Assembly (NCBI RefSeq): GCF_014205255.1
Contig: NZ_JACHNE010000001.1
Location: 8,680,001 to 8,744,000 of the forward strand
DNA from: Streptomyces caelestis
GTDB taxonomy: Bacteria; Actinomycetota; Actinomycetes; Streptomycetales; Streptomycetaceae
DNA length: 64,000 nucleotides
Reading direction: 5' to 3'
Under the pieces are notes generated by a model. It did not search any database and was not told the origin of the DNA. It was given only the letters and a program-made list of their open reading frames with translations. Positions 53,228-63,400 of this stretch are shown here, piece after piece. The position numbers and the translations under genes are program-made. Numbering within the stretch: position 1 is the stretch's first letter; each line of letters begins with the position of its first letter.

Positions 53228-53956
53228 CTATGAGCGGCTCCGCGCACCCAGATCGCGCAGCCACCGCACGACGTCGTCGGCGTCCTGGGCGCGGGCGATG
53301 TCGAGCGGCGTCCTGTCGTCGTAGCCGCACCAGTCGATGTCCGCGCCGTGCCGGTGGAGATACTGCGCGGTCGGCAGGTGACCGCCGTGGCAGGCGCCCC
53401 AGAAGGCGCTGGTGATCTCTTCGGGCGCGGGCGGCTCGTCGGCCTCGACATACGCCTGGACGCGGTCCAGTAGACCGAGCGTGGCGGCGTCCTGGAGCGT
53501 GGTGCGGGCGCCGTGCTCGACGAGCCGGTGCGCGGCACGCCACTGGCCGAAGGCGCGGGCGTCGGCGAGCGGTGTGCCGCCGGCGATCACCGCTCCGGGG
53601 GCTTCGATGTCGGCCCCGGCCGCGATGAGCGCGTCCAGGACGGGCACGTCGTCGCTGCTGGCCGCCCAGTGCAGCGGCGTCTCCTCGTGCGCACCGCCGA
53701 AGCGGGCGTCGGGATCGGCGCCGGCGGCGACCAGGGCGGCGATCATCTCGGGACCACGAGGGTAGTGACCGGGCCAGTCGGTCGCGATGTGCAGCAGACT
53801 GCGCGTGCCCTTGCCGTCCTCGCCCTGTTCGGTGATGCGGACGGTGGCCAGACCGGGATGCTCGGCGAGCAGCCGCCGCAGCCCCGGCAGATCTCCGCCC
53901 CGGATCGCTTCGGTGACGGCGACGGCCGCCGGATCCCGCGATGTGAGCGTCTGCAA
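53228..53956 (-). CDS. Ankyrin-repeat protein
   Basis: The 242-residue protein is a run of ankyrin repeats: GGDLPGLRRLLAEHPGLATV, ALVAAGADPDARFGGAHEET with PLHWAASSDDVPVLDALIAA, GGTPLADARAFGQWRAAHRL and DRTPLDIARAQDADDVVRW. Ankyrin repeats bind other proteins. The TTG at 53956 (MQTLTSRDPAAVAVTEAIRG) is preceded by GGGAGG, so it is preferred over the longer frame. Partner unknown. Confidence 0.88.
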   Translation of the reverse strand: MQTLTSRDPAAVAVTEAIRGGDLPGLRRLLAEHPGLATVRITEQGEDGKGTRSLLHIATDWPGHYPRGPEMIAALVAAGADPDARFGGAHEETPLHWAASSDDVPVLDALIAAGADIEAPGAVIAGGTPLADARAFGQWRAAHRLVEHGARTTLQDAATLGLLDRVQAYVEADEPPAPEEITSAFWGACHGGHLPTAQYLHRHGADIDWCGYDDRTPLDIARAQDADDVVRWLRDLGARSRS

Positions 53957-54114
53957 GGTCGGCCTCCCGGTCGCCGTCGAAGGCCCCCGATTCTGCCAGC
54001 ACGGCACCATGCCCGGCCATGCCTTCCGGCACCACGCGCCCTTCCCGGTCCGGCCCGATGACGTGCCTCCACGGCCCGTGAGGCGTAGCGTCCGGGTAAG
54101 AGCGGGAGGACACC

Positions 54115-55704
54115 ATGCCCGGGAGCAACGCGCCGCCCGGGGGCGCCGGATCGCCGGACGACGCCCTGGGGGGTCCTGGCCGACACCGTACGCGGGACCG
54201 GCGCCTCGATCGGCGGCCTTTACGTGATCGAGGAGGCGGAGCCGGTGCTGCGCCTGGTGGCGCTGTGCGGTCTGCCGGTGGCGTTCAGCGTGCCGTGGCA
54301 GCGCCTGCCGCTGACGGCACCCGTCCCGGTCGCCGACGCGATCCGCGACGACGCCCTGGTCTTCATCGGCAGCGAGGACGAGATGGCCCGCCGTTACCCG
54401 CGGGCCGCCGCCGTCCTGCCGTATCCGTTCGCCCTGGCCGCGGTCCCGCTGAGCGGCGTACGGCGCTGCTGGGGCGGCATCGTGCTGATGTGGCCCGCCG
54501 TGCGTCCACGCAGGGTCACGCTCCGCGAACGCGGCCACATCACCGCCAGCGCCCGCCGCGTGGCCCGCCTCCTGGACGACGCCTCCCGGCCACCCACCCT
54601 GCCCGACCAGCCGCGCGTCGTCCCCGTCGACGCGGCGCGCCACCCCGTGCAGACCGGCCTGGCCACCGCCGACTACCTCGAACGCCTCCCCGAGGGCGCC
54701 CTCGGTCTCGATCTGGAGGGCCGCGTCACCTTCGCCACCGCCGCCCGCCTGCTCGGCCGCCGCGCCGACCGAGATGGTCGGCACCTACCCCCGGGCACCC
54801 CAGATCAGCGGCAAACAGGCCTGGGCGTTCCTCCCGCTGATCATCTCCGGCCGGCCGGTGGGCTGCTGCATCCTGTCCTACGACCACCCGCACACCTTCA
54901 CCACCGACGAACGCGCCGTCCTCACCTCGCTGTCCGGCCTGATCGCCCAGGCCCTCGACCGCGCCCGCCTCTACGACGCCAAGCAGCGACTCGTCCACGA
55001 ACTGCAACGCGCCCTGCTGCCCCGGGACCTGCCGCACCTGCCCGGCCTCGATGTCGCCGCCCGCTATCTGCCGGCCGGCCACGGCATCGAGGTCGGCGGC
55101 GACTTCTTCGACGTCCTGCGCCTGGACGACACGACCGCGGCCGCCGTCATCGGCGACGCGGAAGGCCACAGCATCGCCGCCGCCCTCATGGGACAGGTCC
55201 GCACCGCCATCCACGCCCACGCCACCGCCGCACCCGGCCAGGTCCTCGTCCGCACCAACCGGCTGCCGGCCGACCTCGACTCCGAACTGCTCGTCTCCTG
55301 CCTCTACGCCCACCTCGACCTGGCACGCCACCGGGCGGCCTTCGCCAGCGCGGGCCACGTGCCCCCCGCTGCTGCGCCCCGCTCACGCCGGCGCCGGCGT
55401 CCTCGACGTCGAGCCCGGACCGCTGCTGGGCATCGACACCGGCGCCCACTACCCGGTCACCACCACGCCCCTGCTCCCCGGCACCACGCTCGCCCTCTAC
55501 ACCGACGGCCTGGTCGAGCTCCCCGGCACCGACGCGACGCGGAACACGTCCGACCTGGCCGGGCACCTGGAAGCCGGCGACGGCCAGGACCTGGAACAGC
55601 TCATCGACAGGCTGGTCCACCAAACGGCACCCACCGGACAGCACGCCGACGACATCACGGTGCTCCTCCTGCGGGCCGGCCGCCCCGACGGCGGCCCCGC
55701 GTGA
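54115..55704 (+). pseudogene. SpoIIE/PP2C phosphatase gene with internal deletion and frameshifts
   Basis: ATG 54115 (MPGSNAPPGGAGSPDDAL) with GGGAGGAC upstream starts a GAF-PAS-GAF-SpoIIE phosphatase. A G6 run at 54168-54173 shifts the frame; with five G the reading continues VLADTVRGTGASIGG. A PAS domain is cut near 54770 and joins directly to the end of the second GAF (PRAPQISGKQAWAFLPLIIS), so a stretch of roughly 150 residues is lost. A C6 run at 55362-55367 shifts the frame again before PLLGIDTGAHYPVTTTPLLP and ALYTDGLVELPGTDATR. No full-length protein results. Confidence 0.82.
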
Positions 55705-55726
55705 GGTCCGGCCCCGGCGGCTCCGG

Positions 55727-56428
55727 TCAGGCCTTGCCGGGCGTGTCGGCGCGGACGCGCCGGGCGACGTCGCGCAGCTTGATGTTGTGGTGCTGGGAGA
55801 TGCGCCGCAGCACGTCGAAGGCCTCGTCCTCGCTCAGCCGGTGGCGTTCCATGAGGATCCCCATGGCCTCCCCGATGGCGTGCCGGGTCTCCAGGGCGTT
55901 CTCGAGCTGGTCGACGGTCCGGGCGGTGGCCAGCGCGACGGCGGCATGCGAGGCGAGCAGCCAGCCCGCGGCCTCGATGTCCTTGCCGAAGGCCCCCGGT
56001 CGGCGCGAGTAGAGGTTGAGCGCGCCGAACGCCTCCTGGTCGGTGTAGAGCAGCACGCCGGTCATGCTGCCGATCCCGAGGTCGCGGGCGGCCTGGGAGA
56101 ACCGCGGCCAGGACGGCTGCGGCTCGGTCATGTCGGCGATGCGGAACAGCCGCTCGCCGTCCACGCGCCGGGCCGCGTCGAAGCACGGTCCCTCGCCCAG
56201 CTCGCCCTGCAGCCGGTCGGACTCCTCGACCATGTCGCCGCAGACGGAGAGTGTCACGGCCCGGCCCTTGGACACCGCCAGGATCCCGGCCGCGTCACAG
56301 CCCTCGACCAGCTTCACAGCGGCTGCCGAGATCTCGTCCAGCGTCGCCTGTACCGAGTCCTGCGCCACCAGATCACGGGCGAGCATCGCCATCTGCTCGG
56401 CGTACTGCTGCCACTCCACCGCCACCAC
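55727..56428 (-). CDS. GAF-ANTAR domain protein
   Basis: The 233-residue protein has a GAF domain (about 20-160: SAAAVKLVEGCDAAGILAVS, EGPCFDAARRVDGERLFRIA, GVLLYTDQEAFGALNLYSRR) and a C-terminal ANTAR domain (ETRHAIGEAMGILMERHRLS, AFDVLRRISQHHNIKLRDVA). ANTAR binds RNA hairpins to stop termination; GAF senses a small ligand or redox state. Starts at GTG 56428, 56425 or 56419 are possible; I use the first because GGGGAG is close. It is leftward beside the SpoIIE phosphatase. Confidence 0.92.
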   Translation of the reverse strand: MVAVEWQQYAEQMAMLARDLVAQDSVQATLDEISAAAVKLVEGCDAAGILAVSKGRAVTLSVCGDMVEESDRLQGELGEGPCFDAARRVDGERLFRIADMTEPQPSWPRFSQAARDLGIGSMTGVLLYTDQEAFGALNLYSRRPGAFGKDIEAAGWLLASHAAVALATARTVDQLENALETRHAIGEAMGILMERHRLSEDEAFDVLRRISQHHNIKLRDVARRVRADTPGKA

Positions 56429-56550
56429 CGCCTCGCTCTCCCCGTCCCGCCCACCGTACCCCGCACCGCGCCATCGACGCCGGTCGCGTGCCGCGCAGTA
56501 CCTGCGGGAAACCGGGGCGGTGCGCGCGGACACCCCGGCAGCCCGCTCGC

Positions 56551-59124
56551 TCAGCGATACGCCGTCAGCAGCAGTGCCACGTCGTCGGGTCGCTCCCGGG
56601 CGCGGTGTGCCGTCCGCATCAGCCGGTCGGCGAGGTGGTCCACCGAGTCCGCCGGGGTGTCGGCAAGGCAGCGGCGGACCTCCTCGATGCCCGTGTCGAT
56701 GTCGCTGCCGGGCTGCTCCACGAGCCCGTCGGTGTACAGGGCGAGGACGCTGCCGGGAGCCAGCGTGAGCGCCGTGACGGGATAGGCCGCGTCGGGCTGC
56801 ACGCCCAGCATGACGCCGCCCACGAGATCCAGCGTCACGGCGTGACCGTCGGGGTGGCGCAGCAGCGGCGGGGGATGCCCGGCCCGCACGGCGAGCGCAC
56901 GCCCCGTACGCGGGTCCAGCTCGATGTAGCAGCAGGTGGCGAAGGCGTCCGACTCCAGCTCGGCCAGGTGCCGGTTGGTGTGCGCGATGACCTCCTGCGG
57001 CGGCCGCTCGCTCGCGGCGAAGGCGTGCACGGCACTGCGCAGCTGGCCCATCACCGCGGCGGCGCCGACGCTGTGGCCCTCGACGTCCCCGATCACCAGG
57101 GCCACCCCACGCCCCGTGGTGATCACGTCGTACCAGTCTCCGCCGATGGCCATGCCCTGGGTGCCGGGCAGATAGCGGCCGGTGGTGCGCAGCCCCTCGA
57201 CCGCGGGCAGCCGGTGCGGCAGCAGCCCCTCCTGAAGACCGCGGGCGACGGCGGACTCGGCGTCGTAGAGCCGCGCCCGCTCCAGCGCCTGCGCGGCCAG
57301 ACCGCTCAGCGCGGTGAGCGCGGAGCGCTCGTCGGCGGTGAACCGGTGCGGGGTGTCCCAGCCGAGGATGCACGAGCCGACGGGATGCCCGGAGGCGATC
57401 AGCGGCAGGAACGACCAGGCGCTCATCCGGTCCAGGGTGATGCCCGGGTAGGCGAGGGAGAGCTCCTCGGGCGACTCGAAGAAGAGCGGCAACCGCGTGG
57501 TCAGCGCGTGCACGCCGGGCAGCTGCGTGTCGAGGGTGACACCCTCGAACGGCGTGAGGAAGCCCTCCGGATAGCCCGACTCCCACAGCAGGTACATCCG
57601 GCCGTCGCGGACCGTGTAGAGGGCTAGTTCCCTCACGCCGAACGCGGGCAGCAGCTGCTCGGACACCGCCCGGCAGACGTCCTCGACGGTGACCGCCTGG
57701 GTGAGGACGCTCGCCATCTGCACCACGTGGTAGAGCGCCCCGGCACGCGCCGCGGCGACCGGCCCGGGCGGCGGCGCCACAGCCGCGGCCCCCGGTACGG
57801 GACCGGTGGCGGCCTCGGCCTCGCGCGCCGCCTCGCTCCCGGTGGGCGGACCGGTCGGATGGACCCGGCCCGTCAGTCCGTGCACATCCGGGTACAGCAC
57901 GAAGCTCAGCCAGTTCCCCGCCGGATGCCGCACGAGGAACGACACCGGCTCCTGCGACAGCATCGCCGCCCGGTAGCGGTCCTCGTACGCGGGATCCCGC
58001 AGCCAGGTGATCACCTCCCACGGATAGCGGCCCAGGAGCGCCTCCCGGCCGCCTCCCAGCAGTTCCTCGCAGCGGCGGTTGGCGTACGTCAGGCGACCGT
58101 CCTGGTCCAGCGAGAAGAGACCGTCGGGCAGCCGCTCGGCGGCCTCGGCCGCGGTGAGCCCGCTGCCCGCGTCGACGAGGGCTCCCACCAGGATCCGGTC
58201 GGAACCCGTGCCGCCGCGCACGAGATGCCCCCACAGCTCGACGGGCCGGTAGCCGGCCTCCTCGTCGCCCGCGGAGTCGTCCCGCACCCGGAAATGCCGG
58301 CATCTGACCCGGCCGAGAGTGAGCGCGTCGTGCCGGCTCGCCCGCAGTTCGTGCAGGTCGTCCGGGCTGACACGGGCCTCGATGTCCGCCATCGTGCCGC
58401 CGAAGTCCGCCCGGCCGATACCGAGGAGGGCGAGGGCCTCGTCGTCCGCCGTGCACCGGTCGGCGTCCAGGTCCCAGTCGATGAGCCCGACCCGGACGGG
58501 GTGGACGGCGGGCGTGGGCAGCCGCACGCCGACCGGTTCGCCGTCGTACTCGATCCGGTACGGGGCGGAGCCCGTGCCCGGCGCGCCGGCGGCGAGGCGG
58601 GTGAGACGCTCCTCCATGGCCTGCCCGGCGGGGCGCAGCGCCGGCTCCACCGCGTCGGCATCCAGCGGTGACCGGGCGGCCGAACGCAGCACGACCAGGA
58701 CACCCACCACCTCGCCGCCGGCCCGGACGGACCGGTAGGCCGAGCCGAAGGAGTACGGCAGCCCGGCGGTGAAGTGCGGGAAGCGCACCATGGTGGCGCG
58801 CTCGTCCGGCAGCCACAGGGTCTCGTCGCGCCGGTAGGCCTCCGCCATGGGCAGCGCACCGCCCACCGGCACCCGCCACCAGGTCCTGAGCAGCGACCGG
58901 GGTACCCCGGTCACCATCGCGAGCACGAGTGAGCGCCGGTCGCGGGAGCGCAGGTAGACCAGTCCGCCGTAGCCCCCGAGGTCCCGTACGGCCTCGATCA
59001 GCGGAGCGGTCAGGGCATCCTCGATCCGGCCGGTGTCCCCGGTCCGGACCCGGCCGTCACCACCGCCCCGGCTCCGGCCATCGGGTGACCGCGGCCCGTC
59101 CGGTACGGCGGTTGCCTCATCCAT
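56551..59124 (-). CDS. Multi-sensor SpoIIE/PP2C protein phosphatase
   Basis: The 857-residue protein has an N-terminal GAF-like region, two PAS-like domains (including SLDQDGRLTYANRRCEELLG), a GAF domain (VSEQLLPAFGVRELALYTVR) and a C-terminal SpoIIE domain (about 635-857). The last has GTQGMAIGGDWYDVITTGRG, ALVIGDVEGHSVGAAAVMGQ, RAGHPPPLLRHPDG and LALYTDGLVEQPGSD. Such phosphatases dephosphorylate anti-sigma-factor antagonists. ATG 59124 follows GGGAGGAC. Its intact motifs contrast with the broken copy at 54115. Confidence 0.93.
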   Translation of the reverse strand: MDEATAVPDGPRSPDGRSRGGGDGRVRTGDTGRIEDALTAPLIEAVRDLGGYGGLVYLRSRDRRSLVLAMVTGVPRSLLRTWWRVPVGGALPMAEAYRRDETLWLPDERATMVRFPHFTAGLPYSFGSAYRSVRAGGEVVGVLVVLRSAARSPLDADAVEPALRPAGQAMEERLTRLAAGAPGTGSAPYRIEYDGEPVGVRLPTPAVHPVRVGLIDWDLDADRCTADDEALALLGIGRADFGGTMADIEARVSPDDLHELRASRHDALTLGRVRCRHFRVRDDSAGDEEAGYRPVELWGHLVRGGTGSDRILVGALVDAGSGLTAAEAAERLPDGLFSLDQDGRLTYANRRCEELLGGGREALLGRYPWEVITWLRDPAYEDRYRAAMLSQEPVSFLVRHPAGNWLSFVLYPDVHGLTGRVHPTGPPTGSEAAREAEAATGPVPGAAAVAPPPGPVAAARAGALYHVVQMASVLTQAVTVEDVCRAVSEQLLPAFGVRELALYTVRDGRMYLLWESGYPEGFLTPFEGVTLDTQLPGVHALTTRLPLFFESPEELSLAYPGITLDRMSAWSFLPLIASGHPVGSCILGWDTPHRFTADERSALTALSGLAAQALERARLYDAESAVARGLQEGLLPHRLPAVEGLRTTGRYLPGTQGMAIGGDWYDVITTGRGVALVIGDVEGHSVGAAAVMGQLRSAVHAFAASERPPQEVIAHTNRHLAELESDAFATCCYIELDPRTGRALAVRAGHPPPLLRHPDGHAVTLDLVGGVMLGVQPDAAYPVTALTLAPGSVLALYTDGLVEQPGSDIDTGIEEVRRCLADTPADSVDHLADRLMRTAHRARERPDDVALLLTAYR

Positions 59125-59272
59125 CTCGCGTCCTCCCGGTACGGACGTACCGGACCCCATCGCTCCCCACCAGGATGTGCCATGGTCGGCGGTCCGGCGC
59201 GGTGGGTGCAACCTTTCGGCCCCATCGGCCGTCTCACCCCATATCAGCAACATGCAAGCCTTGGGGGCGGTA

Positions 59273-59860
59273 ATGGTACGAATCAGAACAGCATGCGCGA
59301 CTCTCGCGCTCGTGGGCGCCACGGTGGGCGTGGCGTCGGTCCCGGCCGGTGCCGCACCGGTCGCAGCCCGAGCCGCCACCCAGGCCACGACCTGCCCGAC
59401 CGGCTGGGGGAGCCTGCCCAAGACCGACACCAGCGGCACGCTCACGCCGGTGCGGGACATCCGCACCGGCCGTCACGCCTGCTTCGACCGGATGGTCATC
59501 GACCTGCCCGGCGCGGGCAGCGACGTCGGCTACTCCGTCCGCTACGTCGACCAGCTCCACCAGGACGGATCGGGCCGGCACATCCCCGTGGCCGGCGGAG
59601 CCGTCCTCGAAGTGCGGGTGGTCGCACCCGCCTACGACCCGGAGACCGGCGCCGCCGCGTATCCCGGCCGGGTGGCGCGCCCGCTGCCGGGCGTGGACCT
59701 CACCGGCTACCGCACCTTCCGGGACACCCGGTTCGCCGGCAGTTTCGAGGGCGAGACCCAGATCGGGCTCGGCGTCCGCGCCCGGCTGCCGTTCCGGGTG
59801 CTGCAGCTGGACGGCCGCGTCATCGTGGACGTCGCCCACAGCTGGAGCGGTACGAGCTGA
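59273..59860 (+). CDS. Secreted AMIN-like domain protein
   Basis: The 195-residue protein has a signal peptide (VRIRTACATLALVGATVGVA, cleavage near AGA) and a beta-rich domain ending FRVLQLDGRVIVDVAHSW. That end is typical of the AMIN-like proteins of Streptomyces, thought to bind cell-wall or surface polymers. ATG 59273 has a GGGGGCGG site. Confidence 0.82.
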   Translation: MVRIRTACATLALVGATVGVASVPAGAAPVAARAATQATTCPTGWGSLPKTDTSGTLTPVRDIRTGRHACFDRMVIDLPGAGSDVGYSVRYVDQLHQDGSGRHIPVAGGAVLEVRVVAPAYDPETGAAAYPGRVARPLPGVDLTGYRTFRDTRFAGSFEGETQIGLGVRARLPFRVLQLDGRVIVDVAHSWSGTS

Positions 59861-59908
59861 CCGCGGTGCGCCCGGTTCTCCGGAGCCGGGCGCCCGGCCG
59901 GGCCGGTC

Positions 59909-61018
59909 TCAGTGACCGCGCAGCCGCCCCACGTGCTCCAGTGTCCGGGCCGCCGCGCCGGCCAGGCGGGGCCGGTTGCGGACGAAGCGACGGGCGGCCC
60001 GCGCGGGCTCCCGGCCCAGCCAGTGGGCGGCCCCGCCCGGCAGCGGCCGCACCACCACCCCCTCGTACACCCGCAGATCACGGGTCTTGAGCGACTCCTT
60101 GTAGCGGGCCGGACCGCTCCCCAGGTCGACCGTCTCGACGCCGTCGGCCGCCGCGGCCTCCAGCATCCTCAGCTGGAGCACGAGTCCGGGGGAGTACTTG
60201 GCGTACTCCCGGTCGTACGCCGGGAACCACCAGGACAGCACCGTGCGCGAGCGCAGACCGAAGTGCGCGGCCACGGGCCGGTCCGCCGCGTACAGCACGG
60301 ACAGCACGCCACGGCACTCCGGTTCCTCGCTCTCCCCGAGCAGCCGCACCAGCCGGGTGATCCACTCCCGCGCGAACCGGTCGCGCCGGCCGGTCCGCCG
60401 GTACTGCGCGGACTTCCATTCCATCAGCGCCCGCAAGGCACCCGGGTCCCGGGCGTCGTACACGAACCGCACCTCGCCGACCTGCCGGGCCAGCTTGCGC
60501 TCCTTGGCCAGGGTCTGTCTGAGGAAGCTCGGCGACTTCGCGCGCAGCCGCTCCGTGTACCGCTCGAACCCCTCGCCGATGTCGACGACCGGGGACGCGA
60601 GCTCCTCGACCGCGTGCGGTTCGAACACCGCCTGGCCGGCTTCGAGGTTGTCGAACTCCCAGGACGACAGCGCGCAGGACCGCAGTAACCTGCGGGCGTC
60701 GAGCCGGATCCCGGGGCGCAGCACGGCCCCCTGACTGTCGGACACACCGAGCCCGATGGCCCGGCCCTGCCCCAGGGGTCCCCTCTCGTACGGGAAAAAT
60801 CCGGCCGGGGAGCCGTCGTCCTGCAACACCGCCACTCTGGCCGCGGGCCTGACCCGCCCCACGGCCAGAGTGAAAGCCGGGTCGAGAAAAGGATTCGCCG
60901 GGGCTCCGGACTCCGTCCGTATCTCCCGCCACATCTTCTGGTCGGTCGGGCTCAGTTGGTCCGGCTTCAGAATCAGAACGCGCTTTCCGGGCAACTCTGC
61001 CTCCTGTGTCATCGGCAT
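59909..61018 (-). CDS. CelD/BcsL-type GNAT acetyltransferase
   Basis: The 369-residue protein is of the FemAB-like CelD group. Two GNAT units are seen, with FLDPAFTLAVGRVRPAARVA and RRTGRRDRFAREWITRLVRL, and later SVLYAADRPVAAHFGLRSRT and VDLGSGPARYKESLKTRDLR. Members acetylate or acylate polysaccharides or other acceptors. ATG 61018 or ATG 61012 could start the gene. It is leftward, with convergent neighbour 59273. Confidence 0.85.
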   Translation of the reverse strand: MPMTQEAELPGKRVLILKPDQLSPTDQKMWREIRTESGAPANPFLDPAFTLAVGRVRPAARVAVLQDDGSPAGFFPYERGPLGQGRAIGLGVSDSQGAVLRPGIRLDARRLLRSCALSSWEFDNLEAGQAVFEPHAVEELASPVVDIGEGFERYTERLRAKSPSFLRQTLAKERKLARQVGEVRFVYDARDPGALRALMEWKSAQYRRTGRRDRFAREWITRLVRLLGESEEPECRGVLSVLYAADRPVAAHFGLRSRTVLSWWFPAYDREYAKYSPGLVLQLRMLEAAAADGVETVDLGSGPARYKESLKTRDLRVYEGVVVRPLPGGAAHWLGREPARAARRFVRNRPRLAGAAARTLEHVGRLRGH

Positions 61019-61109
61019 GGGGACACACGAGGGCCTGCACATCACCGCGTACCGGCACCAGGCAGTACTCGGGCCGCACGGCGCAGGCCCTTGTCGGTAC
61101 TGCCGTCAC

Positions 61110-61592
61110 TCAGCAGCGAAACGTCTGCAACTCAACGGTGTTCGGTGCGGATGCGACCGTCCCCGGCCGCTTGCCCGTGCCCGCCGCGCGGATGTCCGTA
61201 CCGCCCCGGTCCACCACGGGCGCACCGGTCACCACGGCGCCCGCCCGGGCCGCTCCCACCGCCCTCGGCGTCCGTGCCACCGCCTGCCGGACCGACGGCT
61301 CCTTCCCGCACGGGCAGGGCTCCTCGGCTCTTTCGGCCCCGGCTCCTTGGACCCCGGTCCCTTCGGCCCCGGCTCTTTCGGCAGCGGCCCCGTATGACCC
61401 GGCTCCTTCGACACCGGCCCCGTGGGGCTCGGCGCCCGAAGCCGCCCCCGGCGCGACCGCGTCCACCGCATGCGCCGCCGCCGTGACCGCGGCCTCGGCC
61501 GTGTGCCCGCCCTGCGCGAGGCCCGGCACGACGAGATGCAGCAATAACAGGCACGCCACCAGGCCCACCGCCGCTGCCCATCGTCGCCGCAT
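61110..61592 (-). CDS. Small membrane-anchored protein with degenerate Gly/Ala/Glu repeats
   Basis: ATG 61592 (MRRRWAAAVGLVACLLLLHL) gives one N-terminal membrane segment, then a low-complexity run of GAEGAG-type units (GAGVEGAGSYGAAAERAGAE) and a C-terminus VASAPNTVELQTFRC. The same low-complexity DNA is GC-rich with 15-18-bp imperfect repeats. AGGGG lies upstream of the ATG. Function unknown. Confidence 0.6.
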   Translation of the reverse strand: MRRRWAAAVGLVACLLLLHLVVPGLAQGGHTAEAAVTAAAHAVDAVAPGAASGAEPHGAGVEGAGSYGAAAERAGAEGTGVQGAGAERAEEPCPCGKEPSVRQAVARTPRAVGAARAGAVVTGAPVVDRGGTDIRAAGTGKRPGTVASAPNTVELQTFRC

Positions 61593-61812
61593 CAGACCCC
61601 TGACCCGCGTCTCGGTGGGGGAGGACGGAGCGATCGGCCCACCGGGCCGGCACCGGACCAGACCCCCGACACGGCCGGCTGCGCCTTCCAGTAGGCCGAG
61701 CCCGCCCCGCCCCGTCAAGCCCTGGTGAGCCGATTCGCCCCGCTCGGCCAGTTGCTGCCGAATTCTCACGGAAAGCGTTGTCGGCAACCGCCCGCTCTCC
61801 TGCGACGCCGGG

Positions 61813-62511
61813 TCAGCTGCCGCCCGGCATGCTCAGCACCTCGCCCGCCTTCGGTGCCCGGATGTCGAGCGGTTCGCCGAAGCCGCTGAACGAGGTGGTG
61901 GTGTGCTGTGCGGCGCTCTTGTAGACCGTCCTGAGCAGGTACGGCCTGCCTTCGGCCGCCACGAAGAAGGTGTACGTCCCCGCCTTGTCCGCCTTGTCGG
62001 TCACGACCAACTTGACGGCCTTCGTTCCCTCGACGCGGCTGGAGCCGTCCTTACGCGCCGTGCCGAAGGAGTCGAAGGGCCGTTCGCAGGAGGTGAGACC
62101 GTCGCCGCCCCTGCCGGCCGGGTCCACCGGCGTCTTCACCCACAGCTTCTGCTCGTCGGTGAGGCCCGGATAGTTCTTCCACTTCTGCAAGTAGGCCCGG
62201 TTCGGCCGGACGTAGTCGGTCTCGCCGAGACGGATCTGCTCCAGGACGCCGCCCCCGGACCACGTGGTTCTGGATCTGCACCGGCTGTCGAGGTCGGTCA
62301 CCAGGCGGTTGGTGACCGAACCGCCGCTCGTCGTGCGGTTGGTGATGTCGACGGTGACGGAGTTCAGCTTCCGCATCGTCGCGTTGGCCTCGTCGAGGAT
62401 GTCGCCGGCGGACTTCTCCTCGCCGGTGCCGCCGGCGCCGCATCCGGTCAGGGCGGCGCCCGCCAGCAGACATGCGAGCGCGGTCGTCGTCACGGTAGCC
62501 CTGGCCTGCAC
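61813..62511 (-). CDS. Lipoprotein, LppX/LprG-like
   Basis: The 232-residue protein has a lipobox (LAGAALTGC) after MQARATVTTTALACLLAGAA, so it is an acylated lipoprotein. The body is beta-rich, with AGDILDEANATMRKLNSVTV, AYLQKWKNYPGLTDEQKLWV and TYTFFVAAEGRPYLLRTVYK, in line with LppX/LprAFG-type lipid carriers. GTG 62511 is used because GGGGGAC precedes it. Confidence 0.85.
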   Translation of the reverse strand: MQARATVTTTALACLLAGAALTGCGAGGTGEEKSAGDILDEANATMRKLNSVTVDITNRTTSGGSVTNRLVTDLDSRCRSRTTWSGGGVLEQIRLGETDYVRPNRAYLQKWKNYPGLTDEQKLWVKTPVDPAGRGGDGLTSCERPFDSFGTARKDGSSRVEGTKAVKLVVTDKADKAGTYTFFVAAEGRPYLLRTVYKSAAQHTTTSFSGFGEPLDIRAPKAGEVLSMPGGS

Positions 62512-62699
62512 GAAGTCCCCCCGTTGGTCGGCCGTCCGGTGATCGGCACGGGAGCCTACCCGCCCGCCGGTCCAGGCCGCGCCACCGGACCAGCTCGATC
62601 GCCCTGCCGAGGGTGTCGAGCCGCTCATCGAGGGTCGCCCCGGCCGGGTGGAGACGGACCGTGTCCACCCCGGCGTCCCGCCGGACGCGCAGCCTCCGC

Positions 62700-63400
62700 C
62701 GGCATCACCTCCTCCGTGCCGATGAGCGGGGTGGCCGGCGCCATCTCGTCGGTGACCAGACCGGCCGCCCCGTCCCGGCCGCCCCGTCCCGGTCGCCCCG
62801 TCCCGGTCGCCCGCCTGCCGGCGCTCCCGCACCTCCGCCGCGATCTCGGCCCAGCCCTGCCCTGCCCGCTGGAGGCCCGGTCGGAGAAGTCGGCCACGCG
62901 GAGCCATGCCGCCCAGGCTGAAGGCGCGTTCCTTCTTCCGGCCCGTGACCATGGCGCCCAGCGCCTCCTCGTCCCGGGCGAACGCGACCTCGGCGCCCTG
63001 GCAGACGGCGGCCGGCGCGGTTGCGGCCGCAGCGGCCGGCCCCTCGTCCAGCGGAGCGAAGCAGGCGTCCGCCGCACCCTCCGGTACGAAGCTGGTGCCG
63101 AGCCGGCCGTCCGCGACCCGGCCGGTCAGCCGGAGCATGGCGGGCGACAGCGCGGCCAGACAGACGGGCACGGCGTGCTCGGCCCGCAGGGACGAACCCC
63201 ACCTTCTCGCGCACGCGCGCCAGGGGACGGGCGAACGGCACCCGGTGCAGGCCCTCCATCACCCGCGGACCGGACGGGCCGAGACCGAGCAGGAAACGTC
63301 CGCCCCAGTTTCTGGGCCTCGATGACGAAGCCGGCCTGCCGGGACCAGGAGCCGAGGCCCGACGCCTCGACGGTCGTCGCCGTGCGCCTCACGCCTGAGC
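62700..63400 (-). pseudogene. LLM-class F420-dependent oxidoreductase relic
   Basis: Reverse-strand fragments in shifting frames read SRQAGFVIEAQKLG, LGPSGPRVMEGLHRVPFARP, then LAALSPAMLRLTGRVADGRL with GTSFVPEGAADACF. These are typical of luciferase-like monooxygenase family proteins (GLGxSGPxVxEG..., ADGW-TSFVPE). Several frames are needed, so it is broken. The coordinates are approximate. Confidence 0.65.

Noticed and set aside
53787..54227. Plus-strand ORF upstream of the broken phosphatase
   Set aside because: It is antisense to the ankyrin gene and has Arg/Pro-rich translation.
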